64,000 nt of DNA from Labrenzia sp. DG1229 (GCF_000521215.1 NZ_KI928930.1:133951-197950); one strand, 5' to 3'. Positions 45,365-54,821 are shown, counted from the first letter of the stretch. The notes: generated from the letters alone by a model not told the origin. Numbers and translations are program-made.

Positions 45365-46380
45365 GCCCTGGCCCGTCCAAGTCTCGACTAACGGAATCCA
45401 GGGGCAATGCGCGTGGAGCGGCCGCGCGCGCACGCACGCAGGAGGACGCGATTGTCGAGGTCACCTGGTGTTACTATCAGGATGGAATGAACCAGAACGA
45501 GATTGCCGAACGTCTCGGAATTTCACGGGCCACGGTGGTCAATTATCTGGCGGAAGCCCGAAAACGGGATTATGTCCGCATCTCGCTCGACACCGATGTA
45601 TTCCGAAATCAGGACTTGGCTCGTCGTCTTGTCGACCGGTTCGGGCTAGGGGATGCAGTGGTCATTCCATCTTCGCCTGATGGCGCGGAACAGTCTCTGG
45701 AGCGCGTGACCCGTGCGGTAGCCGACTGGTTGCCGAGCCTGCTGGAACCGGGCGACCGGCTAGGAGTTGCCTGGGGCGAGACTGTTTACAGGGTCGCCGA
45801 GGCAGCGCCGCGCATTACCCTGGAAGACCTGACCGTTGTCCAGCTGGTCGGCTCGCGTCCGGCAGCGCTTGGCTTTGCCGCGGAAACCTGTTCGGCAACC
45901 CTTGCAAGACGGTATGGCGCCCACTGCGTCAATCTGCATGTTCCGCTGGTCCTGTCGGACAGGAAGCTTGTCGAGCGGCTGAAACAGGAACCGGTCATTC
46001 AGGCACAATTGGAGGCTGTTGCGAATTGCAACAAGACGATTTTTGCCTGCGGCACGTGTGGGGACGACAGCCATGTTGTCCACACGGGTCTTCTCGACAG
46101 GGCAGATATCGACGCCTGCGCTGCTGACGGCGCCATTGGGGTCATCTGTGGCCGGCTGATCGATCACAATGGCAATGGTCTTGATCGGGACATCGAGGAC
46201 CGCATGATTGCGGTCACGCTCGATCAGATGCGCAACAAGGAAATCGGGCTCCTGGTCGGATCCGGCCCGGATCGGGCTGAACCGATGTTGGCAGCCATTC
46301 GCGGAGGATATGCCACGCATGTGGCCACCTGCTCCCAGACTGCGGCCGAATTACTGAAACTGGCGGACGACAATGCTTAA
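45361..46380 (+). CDS. SorC-family transcriptional regulator
   Basis: 339 aa. An N-terminal helix-turn-helix is seen at about residues 40-70 ([32 protein letters not shown]). The C-terminal SorC sugar-phosphate-binding domain, related to DeoR/NagB, carries [17 protein letters not shown] and [24 protein letters not shown]. These proteins sense phosphorylated sugars. Encoded inside the mtnK-mtnA-aldolase operon with a 4-bp overlap at the start and 8 bp at the end, it most likely controls this operon and the divergent importer through the 42926-42940 palindrome. Confidence 0.9.
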   Translation: MSPGPSKSRLTESRGNARGAAARARTQEDAIVEVTWCYYQDGMNQNEIAERLGISRATVVNYLAEARKRDYVRISLDTDVFRNQDLARRLVDRFGLGDAVVIPSSPDGAEQSLERVTRAVADWLPSLLEPGDRLGVAWGETVYRVAEAAPRITLEDLTVVQLVGSRPAALGFAAETCSATLARRYGAHCVNLHVPLVLSDRKLVERLKQEPVIQAQLEAVANCNKTIFACGTCGDDSHVVHTGLLDRADIDACAADGAIGVICGRLIDHNGNGLDRDIEDRMIAVTLDQMRNKEIGLLVGSGPDRAEPMLAAIRGGYATHVATCSQTAAELLKLADDNA

Positions 46381-47038
46381 GGCTCCCTACAAAGATACTC
46401 CGGAATTGCGCCAGGCGATCATCGATACCTGCAAGGAAATGAACACCAGGGGCATAAATCAGGGAACATCGGGAAACATCTCCGCCCGGGTCGGCAAAAG
46501 GATGATAATCACGCCCTCGGGTATTCCTTATGACAGAATGACACCTGACATGCTCGTTTCGATTTCCCTGAAGGGTCAAGGGAAGAACAAGGGTCCGTAT
46601 CCGCCATCCACCGAGTGGCAGTTTCATCAGGCATTGCTCCGGGGCAAACCCGACATGCACGCCGTGGTGCATGCGCATCCTGTGCACTGCACCGCGCTCT
46701 CGATCAATCGATCGGAAATTCCTGCGTGCCACTACATGATTGCGATTTTCGGCGGCGACACCGTGCCTTTGGCGGACTATGCGCTATTCGGAAGCCAGGA
46801 CCTGGCGGATTATGTCACCGGTGCGATGGCGTCACGCCACGGCTGCCTCATGGCCAATCATGGCGCGGTCGTCGTCGGTGAGACGCTTGAAAAGGCGCTC
46901 TGGCGGATGGAAGAACTTGAAGTCCTTGCGCGTGCCTTCATCGTCAGCCAATCGATCGGCACTCCCCACATCCTGTCAAAGGGTGAGATCGATGAGGTGC
47001 TGGGCGCCGTTGCCAATTATGGCCTCAAGTCTTCCTGA
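46373..47038 (+). CDS. Class II aldolase (FucA/Ald2-like)
   Basis: 221 aa. It has the FucA/AraD fold signature: GINQGTSGNISAR, ITPSGIPYDRMTP, the catalytic E81 in PSTEWQFHQALL, and the metal ligands H100, H102 (HAHPVHC) and H163 (LMANHGAVV). With MtnK and MtnA upstream, the expected reaction is cleavage of 5-methylthioribulose-1-phosphate or 5-deoxyribulose-1-phosphate to DHAP plus (methylthio)acetaldehyde or acetaldehyde, the DHAP shunt. It begins inside the last codons of the regulator gene. A generic L-fuculose-phosphate aldolase role is the alternative. Confidence 0.9.
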   Translation: MLKAPYKDTPELRQAIIDTCKEMNTRGINQGTSGNISARVGKRMIITPSGIPYDRMTPDMLVSISLKGQGKNKGPYPPSTEWQFHQALLRGKPDMHAVVHAHPVHCTALSINRSEIPACHYMIAIFGGDTVPLADYALFGSQDLADYVTGAMASRHGCLMANHGAVVVGETLEKALWRMEELEVLARAFIVSQSIGTPHILSKGEIDEVLGAVANYGLKSS

Positions 47039-47050
47039 CGCTCCTCCTGG

Positions 47051-48556
47051 TCAGCTTTCCTGTCGGGAAAACAGCCTTTTACGGTTTCGGAAAGCGAAAT
47101 AGAGCGCTCCGGTCAAAAGCAGAACGTTCACGCACACCAGGGTTGCCGACACCGGGCGATCGAGGAAAATCCAGTAGCCTTCTCTGGAAATGAGCAGGGC
47201 GCGCCGCAGGTTGTTTTCCAGGATCGGTCCCAGGATGATACCGATGACGATTGGAGCCAAAGGATAGTTTGCAGCGCGAAACAGGATGCCGACCAGTCCA
47301 AATCCGAACATCACCATGAGGTCGAAAACGGACGCCTGCAGGGCAAAAGTGCCAATCGAGCACAGGATGAGGATGATCGGTATCAGATAGAATTTCGGGA
47401 TCCGTAACACATAGACGAAGAACGGTGTCGCAAGAATGCCCGCGATGAGCAAGAAGACGTTTGACGCCATGTAGACAAGGAAGATCCCGCCCACGAATTG
47501 AGGCTCCTGTTCGAACAGGATCGGACCCGGCACAAAGCCGAGTATCAGCAATGCTCCTAGCAACATTGCGGACGAGGCGTCGCCGGGGATGCCAAGTGCC
47601 AGCGTAGGTACCAGCGTTCCACCGACCGTTGCGTTGTTGGCGCTTTCGGTGGCGACAACACCGCCCTCGGCACCTTCTCCGTATCTCTCGTCCGGTTTCG
47701 CCGCAGCTTTCGCAATTGCATACGCGCTGAACGAGCTGATGACACCGCCAGCGCCAGGCAACGCACCGAAAAAGACGCCGATGCCGGAAGATCTGAGCAG
47801 ATTGACCCAGTGCCGCATTGTTGTCAGCAGCGATCCGAAACCGGGGCGCTCCACCTTGATGTCCGGCTTCTTCAGAAGGTCGTCGCCGACGATCTGGTGG
47901 ACCATTTCGGAAATTGCAAACAAACCCACAACGACCGCAACGATGTGAAAGCCATTGAGCATGTGGTGTGAGCCGAATGTGAAACGGTAACCTGTTGAGA
48001 ATTCATCGGTGCCAATGGTTGCCAGCAACAACCCGAAACAACCCGAGACCAATCCCTTGATGAGTGACCCGCCGGAAATGATCGCGATGGCAAACAGGCC
48101 GGTTACCGCAAGCATGGCGTATTCGGGAGGGGCAAAGCCGCTGGCAAACCTTGCCAAAAGCGGCGAGGCCACGATCAGCACGGCCCCGCCGATCAGGCCG
48201 CCGATTGCCGAAGCGGAGATGGCAATGCCGATCGCATCGGCCGCCCGTCCTTTCTGCGCCATCGGATAGCCGTCGAAAAGCGTTGCGGCCGCCAGTGGCG
48301 TTCCCGGAATACGCAGAAGAATTGCGGAGATCGACCCGCCGCAGGAACCGCCGACGAAGATCGCAATGAGGAAGCCCATTGCCGCGACTGGAGGCAGTCC
48401 GATCGCCACCGGCAGTAGCAGGATAATGCCCATGAGCGGGCCCAGCCCGGGCATTGCACCAACAAGCAGTCCGATCAGGATGCCGATGAAGGTCAGGCCG
48501 ATTGCCAGAGGGGTCAGAAAGAGCTGGAAACCAGCAAGCAGGGATTCAAAGAGCAT
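47051..48556 (-). CDS. tctA: Tripartite tricarboxylate transporter large permease (TctA)
   Basis: 501 aa with about 12 hydrophobic segments. The TctA signature is present in GAMPGLGPLMGIILLLPVAIGLPP, GGSCGGSISAILLRIPGTPLAAATLFDGYPMAQKG and GALPGAGGVISSFSAYAIAKAAAK, followed by ANNATVGGTLVPTLALGIPGDASSAMLLGALLILG. It imports a carboxylated or otherwise charged solute driven by an ion gradient, together with TctB and the binding protein. Last of the sulfatase-tctC-tctB-tctA operon and convergent with the aldolase gene 12 bp away. Confidence 0.94.
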   Translation of the reverse strand: MLFESLLAGFQLFLTPLAIGLTFIGILIGLLVGAMPGLGPLMGIILLLPVAIGLPPVAAMGFLIAIFVGGSCGGSISAILLRIPGTPLAAATLFDGYPMAQKGRAADAIGIAISASAIGGLIGGAVLIVASPLLARFASGFAPPEYAMLAVTGLFAIAIISGGSLIKGLVSGCFGLLLATIGTDEFSTGYRFTFGSHHMLNGFHIVAVVVGLFAISEMVHQIVGDDLLKKPDIKVERPGFGSLLTTMRHWVNLLRSSGIGVFFGALPGAGGVISSFSAYAIAKAAAKPDERYGEGAEGGVVATESANNATVGGTLVPTLALGIPGDASSAMLLGALLILGFVPGPILFEQEPQFVGGIFLVYMASNVFLLIAGILATPFFVYVLRIPKFYLIPIILILCSIGTFALQASVFDLMVMFGFGLVGILFRAANYPLAPIVIGIILGPILENNLRRALLISREGYWIFLDRPVSATLVCVNVLLLTGALYFAFRNRKRLFSRQES

Positions 48557-48560
48557 CGGC

Positions 48561-49043
48561 CTACCAGGGTATGTTCAGGCTGAGAACGCCACCCGGCAGC
48601 ACGACATTGAGAAATTTCTCGAAAATGAAGGCGAAGCCGAAAGACATGATAAGCGCGGCAAGCAGCATCTTTCCGAACTGACGCGCGCCGCAGATGATCA
48701 TTATTGCAAACACCATTGGAGTGGTCGTCAGGTGATAGCCGAGCCAGCCAAGGCAACCCAGATAGATTGCGAAAACGGCCAGCAGGCCGACTGCTCTCTT
48801 GAAGCCATGCGGATCGACAACGATCCTCTCGCGCTGGCCGGTCCCGAATTCAATCAGGATCTGAACGATGACCAGCACAGCGATGGCCAGGGCAACGGCG
48901 CGCGGATAGGCGGCCGCGTTGTCATAGGGACCGCCGCTGGCGATCCCCTGTTCTTGCATGGATGTATGAATTTGCTGAAAGACGATCGCGACGATGATCG
49001 CGAAGAAAACTGTAACCATCAGGGTAAGGGTTCTCGAAGTCAT
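48561..49043 (-). CDS. tctB: Tripartite tricarboxylate transporter small permease (TctB)
   Basis: 160 aa from the ATG at 49043, with AAGGTG 9-14 nt upstream; a GTG 12 bp earlier is the alternative. Four hydrophobic segments: TLMVTVFFAIIVAIVF, YPRAVALAIAVLVIVQILI, AVGLLAVFAIYLGCLGWLGY and the C-terminal block MVFAIMIICGARQFGKMLLAALIMSFGFAFIFEKFL. This is the normal TctB layout. It lies 4 bp upstream of tctA, indicating translational coupling. Confidence 0.9.
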   Translation of the reverse strand: MTSRTLTLMVTVFFAIIVAIVFQQIHTSMQEQGIASGGPYDNAAAYPRAVALAIAVLVIVQILIEFGTGQRERIVVDPHGFKRAVGLLAVFAIYLGCLGWLGYHLTTTPMVFAIMIICGARQFGKMLLAALIMSFGFAFIFEKFLNVVLPGGVLSLNIPW

Positions 49044-49056
49044 CGTCGCTGTCACC

Positions 49057-50058
49057 TTATCGCAGTTTCTTCAGCTCATCTTCTTCCCATTTCAGGGCAT
49101 TGCCCATTGCGGAAAGCTGGTCGGACACCGGTCCGACGACCTCGTCATACTGGGTGTGATCCCAGTCCAGGGGAACGAACCCGACCTTTTCGATTGCCTC
49201 GCGAACGTCCGGCCTCTGCATGGCGGCATCCATTGCAGCGCGCAGTTTGCCGGTGACTTCGTCCGGTGTGTCCTTGTGAACGATCCACCAGGTCCATCCC
49301 ATCGGTGCCAGACCGGACAGGCCGAGATCGATGTCGAGATCCGCAATGCTGGGCGCGCCGTCATACGAGGCCTTGGCGCCGGGAAGCTCGGACAGTACCA
49401 GCATGATGTTGAAAGCCGGCTTGTCCTGAATGTAGTTGCCGACATTGATGAAGGAGAAATCGAGGACGCCGGACTTCAGGTCCTTGACCGCATTTCCGTC
49501 CTGCGTGTAGGGGATGTTCTGGGCGACCACGCCATAGGACTGCAGCACTTTCGCAATCACCATGTGAGGCAGGTTGTTTCGCGAGCCCGAAGAATAGCGA
49601 AGTTCGCCCGGATGTTCCCGGCCGTATTCCATCATCTCCTCGAAATTGGACCAGCGTGTTTCGTCGGTACGCCCGCCAATCGCAAACGCGTTCGAAACCG
49701 CCGAATGGAGTGGCTTGAAGTCGCTATACGTCCAGTCGGCATTCCCGAGTACGGGCTGCAAAACGAGGGGCGCAACATAGCCGTCAAACACCGTATAGCC
49801 GTCGGCAGGCCGCGACATCGCTGTTTTTTGCCCCTTCGTGCCCGCGGCACCCGGTGTTGAAATCACGGGCATGTCGACACCGAGTTCTTCACCCATGGCC
49901 TTGGCGATCAACTGGCTCACCGACATGGCATTTCCCGGTCCCCAGGGATGGATCAATTCGACCGTCCGCTCGGGAAACTCGGCGATGGATGCGCTGGTGG
50001 ATGCGGCGATGAGCATCGTCGCGGCGGCAAGGGTCTTCAATGGCCTTGAAAGTTTCAC
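49057..50058 (-). CDS. tctC: TctC/Bug-family periplasmic solute-binding protein
   Basis: 333 aa. The signal peptide is MKLSRPLKTLAAATMLIAASTSASIA. The mature protein shows the Bug pattern: FPERTVELIHPWGPGNAMSVSQLIAKAMGEELG, VISTPGAAGTKGQKTAMSRPADGYT and NIPYTQDGNAVKDLKSGVLDFSFIN. It captures the ligand for TctAB. Bug ligands are typically carboxylates; the adjacent sulfatase suggests a sulfated or sulfonated organic acid here, which is inference. Confidence 0.92.
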   Translation of the reverse strand: MKLSRPLKTLAAATMLIAASTSASIAEFPERTVELIHPWGPGNAMSVSQLIAKAMGEELGVDMPVISTPGAAGTKGQKTAMSRPADGYTVFDGYVAPLVLQPVLGNADWTYSDFKPLHSAVSNAFAIGGRTDETRWSNFEEMMEYGREHPGELRYSSGSRNNLPHMVIAKVLQSYGVVAQNIPYTQDGNAVKDLKSGVLDFSFINVGNYIQDKPAFNIMLVLSELPGAKASYDGAPSIADLDIDLGLSGLAPMGWTWWIVHKDTPDEVTGKLRAAMDAAMQRPDVREAIEKVGFVPLDWDHTQYDEVVGPVSDQLSAMGNALKWEEDELKKLR

Positions 50059-50070
50059 GTTGTCCTCCTC

Positions 50071-51675
50071 CTATATTGCTCTTTCGATGCCCGGTCCCGC
50101 GGTGCCCTGGTGGGCCTCCCGGTCTGTTTCCAGACCGAAATGTGCGTAGAGTTCCTTCGGAGCATCATGTTGAATGAAGTGGTAGGTAATCCGGTCCGTC
50201 AGGCGTCTGATGACGGCTTCATCCGGCACAGGGGTTGTCTGACCGGGATCGCGTTCCAGGTCATAAAGGGCTGAAATACAATCTTCGAGCGTCTGCCCGT
50301 CATTGCCGACCTGGGTGTTCTTCGGGTCGAGCTTGATTTTCAGGAGCGGCGCACCCTTGGTGAAATCAAACGGCCCGGCCAGTACGCTCGTCTTCAGTTC
50401 GCTTATTTCGAAATGCGACGACAGATGTGTCGGCATCAGCGTGTAGAGATTGAGATTTTCACCGGACAGGTCGTCCGGATAGCGGAAGTAGCTGTATTTC
50501 CCGTCGGTCACGCAAACCGGGCCGGCGAACATGCCAAGGGCAAGACTTTCGTGAACCGATGCATCATCGCCCAGCAGGGGCTTCAAGGATGCACCGGTCA
50601 CGCTGGGAGGAACCTGACAATTGTGGATCTCCAGGATGGTCGGCATGAGATCCGGTGTTTGCGTCAGGTTCTTGCGCCGCGAACCGGATTGGTCCGCGTG
50701 CCCGGGGTGCCGGATCATGAGTGGAATGTGAGAGATTTCCTCATAGTAGGGCATCCTGTTCTTGCCCCACCACTCATGCTCCGACAAAAGAAAACCGTGA
50801 TCGGTGGTCAGGATCAGGCAGGTGTCGTCCCACAGGCCATGCGCATCGAAATGATCCAGAAGTTTTCCGAAATATTCGTCGCACATGGCAACCAGTGCGG
50901 CGTAGTTGCCGCGAATTTCTGCAATTTCCTGGCTGGAATTGCTGACCTTTTCGTAATGCGGCCAATCCAGGATCTTGCCATTGTAGCCGCTTTTGTAAGC
51001 CTCCTTGAAACGCTCCGGCGCGACGAAGGGTTCGTGTGGATCAAAGCATTCAAGCTGCAGGAACCAGTCGTCCGCATCTGCATTCAAGTCGAGAAACTCG
51101 AATGCTGCGGCAAAGCATTTGGCGGTCGGAAAATCGGCTTCTTCCGTTAGAAAATCATGAGTTATTGCGGCCCGTGACCTTTTCCAGGAGGTCTTGTCCG
51201 TATTGCCTCTGGTCATGCTGCCGTTTGAAGGGGGCGGCATCGGATAGTGACGCGGATCGAATTTTTGACGGTACCTTTCGACCGGTGGTGCCGCCAGGGC
51301 TTTCAGCGCGTCATATTCCTGACCCCGGATGAAATCCCAGCTGTCGAAGGCATTGGCATACCCCCAACCGCCGTCCTCGAAATAGTGGAGATGATCGGAG
51401 ATCAGGTGGGAATAGACACCGCCGCTGCTCAGGATTTTCGCAAAGGAATCGTCAAATGGTTCAAGCGGACCCCAATGCCTGTGCATGAAATTGAGCCGGC
51501 CCGTATGCATGTCCCGGCGCGCCGGCATGCAAGGAAGACTTCCGACATAATGCTTGTCGAACGTGACGGCCCGTTGGGCGAACCGGTCGAAATTGGGTGT
51601 TTCAACGGCGGTACCGCCGTAGGCGCCGAGCGCAAGGCGGTTGAGTGAATCGAACAGGACAAAAACGGTCCGCAT
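50071..51675 (-). CDS. Cytoplasmic Cys-type sulfatase
   Basis: 534 aa from the ATG at 51675 (MRTVFVLFDSLNRLALGAYGG), preceded by GGGAGGAGCA. An in-frame ATG at 51765 overlaps the promoter. The formylglycine motif C-x-P-x-R is C49-M-P-A-R in GSLPCMPARRDMHTGR; LTTDHGFLLSEHEWWGKN is the metal/active-site block. No signal peptide is present, so the enzyme acts in the cytosol after uptake, and needs a formylglycine-generating enzyme encoded elsewhere. It heads an operon with TctCBA. A phosphonate/phosphodiester hydrolase of the same fold is the alternative. Confidence 0.88.
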   Translation of the reverse strand: MRTVFVLFDSLNRLALGAYGGTAVETPNFDRFAQRAVTFDKHYVGSLPCMPARRDMHTGRLNFMHRHWGPLEPFDDSFAKILSSGGVYSHLISDHLHYFEDGGWGYANAFDSWDFIRGQEYDALKALAAPPVERYRQKFDPRHYPMPPPSNGSMTRGNTDKTSWKRSRAAITHDFLTEEADFPTAKCFAAAFEFLDLNADADDWFLQLECFDPHEPFVAPERFKEAYKSGYNGKILDWPHYEKVSNSSQEIAEIRGNYAALVAMCDEYFGKLLDHFDAHGLWDDTCLILTTDHGFLLSEHEWWGKNRMPYYEEISHIPLMIRHPGHADQSGSRRKNLTQTPDLMPTILEIHNCQVPPSVTGASLKPLLGDDASVHESLALGMFAGPVCVTDGKYSYFRYPDDLSGENLNLYTLMPTHLSSHFEISELKTSVLAGPFDFTKGAPLLKIKLDPKNTQVGNDGQTLEDCISALYDLERDPGQTTPVPDEAVIRRLTDRITYHFIQHDAPKELYAHFGLETDREAHQGTAGPGIERAI

Positions 51676-51752
51676 TGCTCCTCCCAAAGCTGGTTGTTGA
51701 GCGAACTTCGTAGACCTTGATCGAAAAGAGGTATTCTGTAAAATCGATTTAT

Positions 51753-51764
51753 TGATACTTATCA
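51753..51764. promoter_or_regulatory. Inverted repeat in the LysR/sulfatase divergent promoter
   Basis: TGATA-CT-TATCA, a perfect dyad 20 bp before the LysR-family gene start and 78 bp before the sulfatase start, in a 108-bp AT-rich divergent region. A candidate operator for the adjacent LysR regulator. Confidence 0.4.
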
Positions 51765-51783
51765 TTCAAAAAAAGAATGTTAG

Positions 51784-52677
51784 ATGGACAAGAACCTGAC
51801 AGCGTTTTTGGCGGTTGCCCGTCATCACTCTCTGACCGCTGCCTGCGACGAACTGGCCTTGACGCAGCCTTCGGTGACCAAACGCATTGCCAATCTTGAG
51901 CACGAGGTCGGTGCGACGTTGTTCGAGCGGGACAGGCGAGGCATGAGACTGACGGCGGCGGGCAAGGTATTCCTGAAGCGGGCGGAGCGCATTCAGCATG
52001 AATACCGGCAGTGTCTGGAGGAGGTTTCGACCATTACCACTGCGGGACTTCCGGTTCTCAGGGTTGGCGCGGGGCCGGTGTTCCACCTTAACAGCGTCGC
52101 GCGCCTGTTCGCGGCCTTGATAAAGCAGTTTCCTGCCTTGAAGCTGGAGGTCAAAACGGACACGGGGCACGACATCGCACAGCCGTTAAGTGCGGGAGAA
52201 CTCGATATCTATCTGGGCATCATTCCGAAAGAACAATTAGATGATGCGATACTTGTCAGATACATAACCAGTGTTGAACACGGTATTGTTGTGCGGGCCG
52301 ATGACCCGAACGCCCAGGGCACGCACATTGATCCATCCAATCTGCGCGGCTATCGGTGGGTCAGTTTCGTGGTTGATCCTGAAACGGAAAGCCGTATTCA
52401 GGAACACTGCGCGCCCGAAGACGCCGTGGAGTCCATAATCGACATTCGAACAACGTCGTTTGCGACCGGATTGCAACTGGTCAAGGAAGGCGGGTTTGTC
52501 ATGTCGGCACCGCTCCAACTTGCGCATCGCATTGAAAGCGAAGGGCTTATGATCCGTCCGAGCCTTCATGGCATGCCGCGCAGGGAAGCCGGTATCTATG
52601 TGCGCAAGAGTTCTCTGGGCTACAACGCAATCCAGGCTGTCCTGAATTATTTCGAAACCGAAGATCTGCCCTTCTGA
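51784..52677 (+). CDS. LysR-family transcriptional regulator
   Basis: 297 aa. The N-terminal winged helix-turn-helix is at residues 1-60 (FLAVARHHSLTAACDELALTQPSVTKRIANLEHEVGATLFERDRRGMRLT). A substrate-binding domain follows (LEVKTDTGHDIAQPLSAGELDIYLGIIP). Divergently transcribed from the sulfatase-tctCBA operon with a 108-bp shared promoter, the normal LysR arrangement, so it is the likely regulator of that operon. The inducer should be the transported compound or its desulfated product. Confidence 0.93.
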   Translation: MDKNLTAFLAVARHHSLTAACDELALTQPSVTKRIANLEHEVGATLFERDRRGMRLTAAGKVFLKRAERIQHEYRQCLEEVSTITTAGLPVLRVGAGPVFHLNSVARLFAALIKQFPALKLEVKTDTGHDIAQPLSAGELDIYLGIIPKEQLDDAILVRYITSVEHGIVVRADDPNAQGTHIDPSNLRGYRWVSFVVDPETESRIQEHCAPEDAVESIIDIRTTSFATGLQLVKEGGFVMSAPLQLAHRIESEGLMIRPSLHGMPRREAGIYVRKSSLGYNAIQAVLNYFETEDLPF

Positions 52678-52745
52678 CATCGGTCAGGGGTCGCCGATGA
52701 AGTGGATTTCGGCAGAGCATGTCGTTCCTGCACTTGATTGCAGAC

Positions 52746-53621
52746 CTAACCGGGCACTGCCTTGCCGGGCAGGCGTCTCCTGGCCGCGAGGGATCCAAGG
52801 CCCGACAGGATGATCAGCGTCAGACCCATGAATGCAACCGTGTCCGGCCAGTCGCCGAAGACCAGAATACCGAGCAGGGTCGCAGAGATGAGCTTGCTGT
52901 AGACGAGTGGCGCGACAAGGCTGGCATCGGCCATCTTGTTCGCCACGACCAGGGCGTAGTTGCCGGCGGCAGACCCCAATGCGCTCAAAATGATCAGGAC
53001 CCAGAAATTGAAGCTTTGTTCCGGCAGGCCCGAACTCAGACCGAACGGTATCAACAGGACAGAGCCGATCAGCAACTGCGACATGAGAAGAAGACTTGGC
53101 CGCATCGCGCCGGCCAGCAATTTGGTCATGAAGAGATAACAGCCATAGCAGATGCCGGCCAGGACAGCGAAAAGAATGCCGGCGGAAGCACCGAAACCGG
53201 GCTTGACCACCAGCAGGACCCCGCAAAAACCCAGGACGAGCAGAATGGTGTGTGTCGACGACGGTTTTTCGGCAAGAAAAATGACTGCCAGAATGTAGGA
53301 GATAACCGGCCCGACGAAGAAGGCTCCGAAGACATTCGCGATTGGTTCGGTCTTGAGTGCCGTCAAAATGGAGCAGATCGCACAGGTGATGAAGACAGCC
53401 CGCAGAACAACACGCCAGTCCTTGTAGGCACTCAGCTCGTGCAGCCGGATGCGCGCAATCGGCCACAGCGCAAGGGCGCCGATGACAAAGCGGGAAAAGG
53501 CGACGACAAACGGATCGACACCGCCTGCAGTCAGCAGCTTGCCGCAGGTGTCACCGGCGACGATCAGGGTAACAGCGAAAAAGACGGTGCCAGCTATCCG
53601 GCACAGATCGAGGGGGTGCAT
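52746..53621 (-). CDS. EamA/DMT-family transporter
   Basis: 291 aa with ten predicted membrane helices in two EamA repeats. The first spans residues about 5-135 (AGDTCGKLLTAGGVDPFVVAFSRFVIGALALWP, ending VLGFCGVLLVVKPG). The second spans about 145-280 (ALGSAAGNYALVVANKMADASLVAPLVYSKLI, ending LIILSGLGSLAARRR). This class exports or imports small metabolites; substrate unknown. It converges with the LysR gene and reads away from the DUF3616-like gene region. Confidence 0.9.
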   Translation of the reverse strand: MHPLDLCRIAGTVFFAVTLIVAGDTCGKLLTAGGVDPFVVAFSRFVIGALALWPIARIRLHELSAYKDWRVVLRAVFITCAICSILTALKTEPIANVFGAFFVGPVISYILAVIFLAEKPSSTHTILLVLGFCGVLLVVKPGFGASAGILFAVLAGICYGCYLFMTKLLAGAMRPSLLLMSQLLIGSVLLIPFGLSSGLPEQSFNFWVLIILSALGSAAGNYALVVANKMADASLVAPLVYSKLISATLLGILVFGDWPDTVAFMGLTLIILSGLGSLAARRRLPGKAVPG

Positions 53622-53768
53622 GAAATAGACCGCTTGGAGAGAGTTTGAGCGTCACTCCGATACAATTGAAAAACGACCGGAGCGCAAGCCCTCTGCAACA
53701 GAAATCGGACCTCTTGCCCGCTGTATTGAAGACCATTGATCGGCATGTCGGCGCGTTCCGACAGAGAC

Positions 53769-54821
53769 CTATCTGCCGATTATGAACTCGACCGGTGCCC
53801 CGTTTTTCTCGCCGTCGAACAGCACCAGTACGCGATAAGTCGTGTCGGTTTCTTCAAGCAACAGCAGTGTCTCTGCACTCGCATTTACATCGACGCCCGG
53901 AAGCGCGCCCAGAGGCTGTGCCTCATCGCCTGATTTTCCGCTCCAGAACCAGAGAGACGGCGACGGTGAAGGTGGGGCGCGTTCTTCGCCGCAAGTGAAA
54001 TCTTCAGATCCGCGGCGGTCGTCACTTCTTCCTGCCAGAATGAGAAGGCCATCTTTTACACGGGTCAGGTCTCGCACGCCGACATTGTCGCCCAGCTTGA
54101 CCCTGGCAGTTGTTGATGTGGGCGGTGTCTCCTTGAACAACTCTTCGGAGGGCACTCGCAGGATCAGGGCGTGATTGGCAAGACAGGGACTTCTGAGACC
54201 GAACAGCATGTCGCCGTCCAGCTCCGAAATCCCCTCGATGGTCACACCATTTCTGTCCAGCCTCTGGTCTGCATAAGGCGCAAGATCGGGATTGGACCTG
54301 ATCGTTTCGGCCAGGAGCATGGTTCGCTCGACTTCCGGTGCCACCTTCTTGTCGTTGTACTTGAAAGTCGGCTTGCCGGACCTGGTCTTGACCGGAAATC
54401 GGAACAGTGTGAAGCGAGACTGCTGGAACTCACCGCCTCGGGAAAGCCCGTGCGAACCGGTAACATAGAAATAGGACGGTGCCTTGCCGCCGCTGGAAGG
54501 CACAAAGACCACACCTTCCGCATCGATCTCGCCCATTTTCTTGCCGTCGACCTTTTTCGGCAGCAGCCGGATAACGCCTTTCTTGTCCGGGTCGAGCCTG
54601 TTTTTCTTCAGCTTGAAAAACTGCGCATAATTCCTTTCGTCATTGGCTGCCAGGCACAAACCTCCGTCTGGAACGCAGTCAGCCCCGCTGATCGACTCAC
54701 GCGCATTGCTGCTTTTTTCAAAGTCGGGTTTGACCTGCCACTTTTCGGTTGAGCGAATGATCTCCGCCGATGCCGAGGACAAGGAGAGTGACGTCAGAAT
54801 TAGGAAAGGAAACAGGCGCAT
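53769..54821 (-). CDS. Secreted DUF3616-like protein
   Basis: 350 aa with an N-terminal signal peptide (MRLFPFLILTSLSLSSASA, cleavage after ASA). The body looks like a beta-propeller-type DUF3616 protein: SGADCVPDGGLCLAAND, IDAEGVVFVPS, YFYVTGSHGLSRGGE and NGVTIEGISELDGDMLFGLRSP. No catalytic residues are recognisable. It is expected in the periplasm. It follows the NAD-kinase-like gene by 89 bp in the same direction, so it could be the distal gene of that operon. Function unknown. Confidence 0.65.
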   Translation of the reverse strand: MRLFPFLILTSLSLSSASAEIIRSTEKWQVKPDFEKSSNARESISGADCVPDGGLCLAANDERNYAQFFKLKKNRLDPDKKGVIRLLPKKVDGKKMGEIDAEGVVFVPSSGGKAPSYFYVTGSHGLSRGGEFQQSRFTLFRFPVKTRSGKPTFKYNDKKVAPEVERTMLLAETIRSNPDLAPYADQRLDRNGVTIEGISELDGDMLFGLRSPCLANHALILRVPSEELFKETPPTSTTARVKLGDNVGVRDLTRVKDGLLILAGRSDDRRGSEDFTCGEERAPPSPSPSLWFWSGKSGDEAQPLGALPGVDVNASAETLLLLEETDTTYRVLVLFDGEKNGAPVEFIIGR

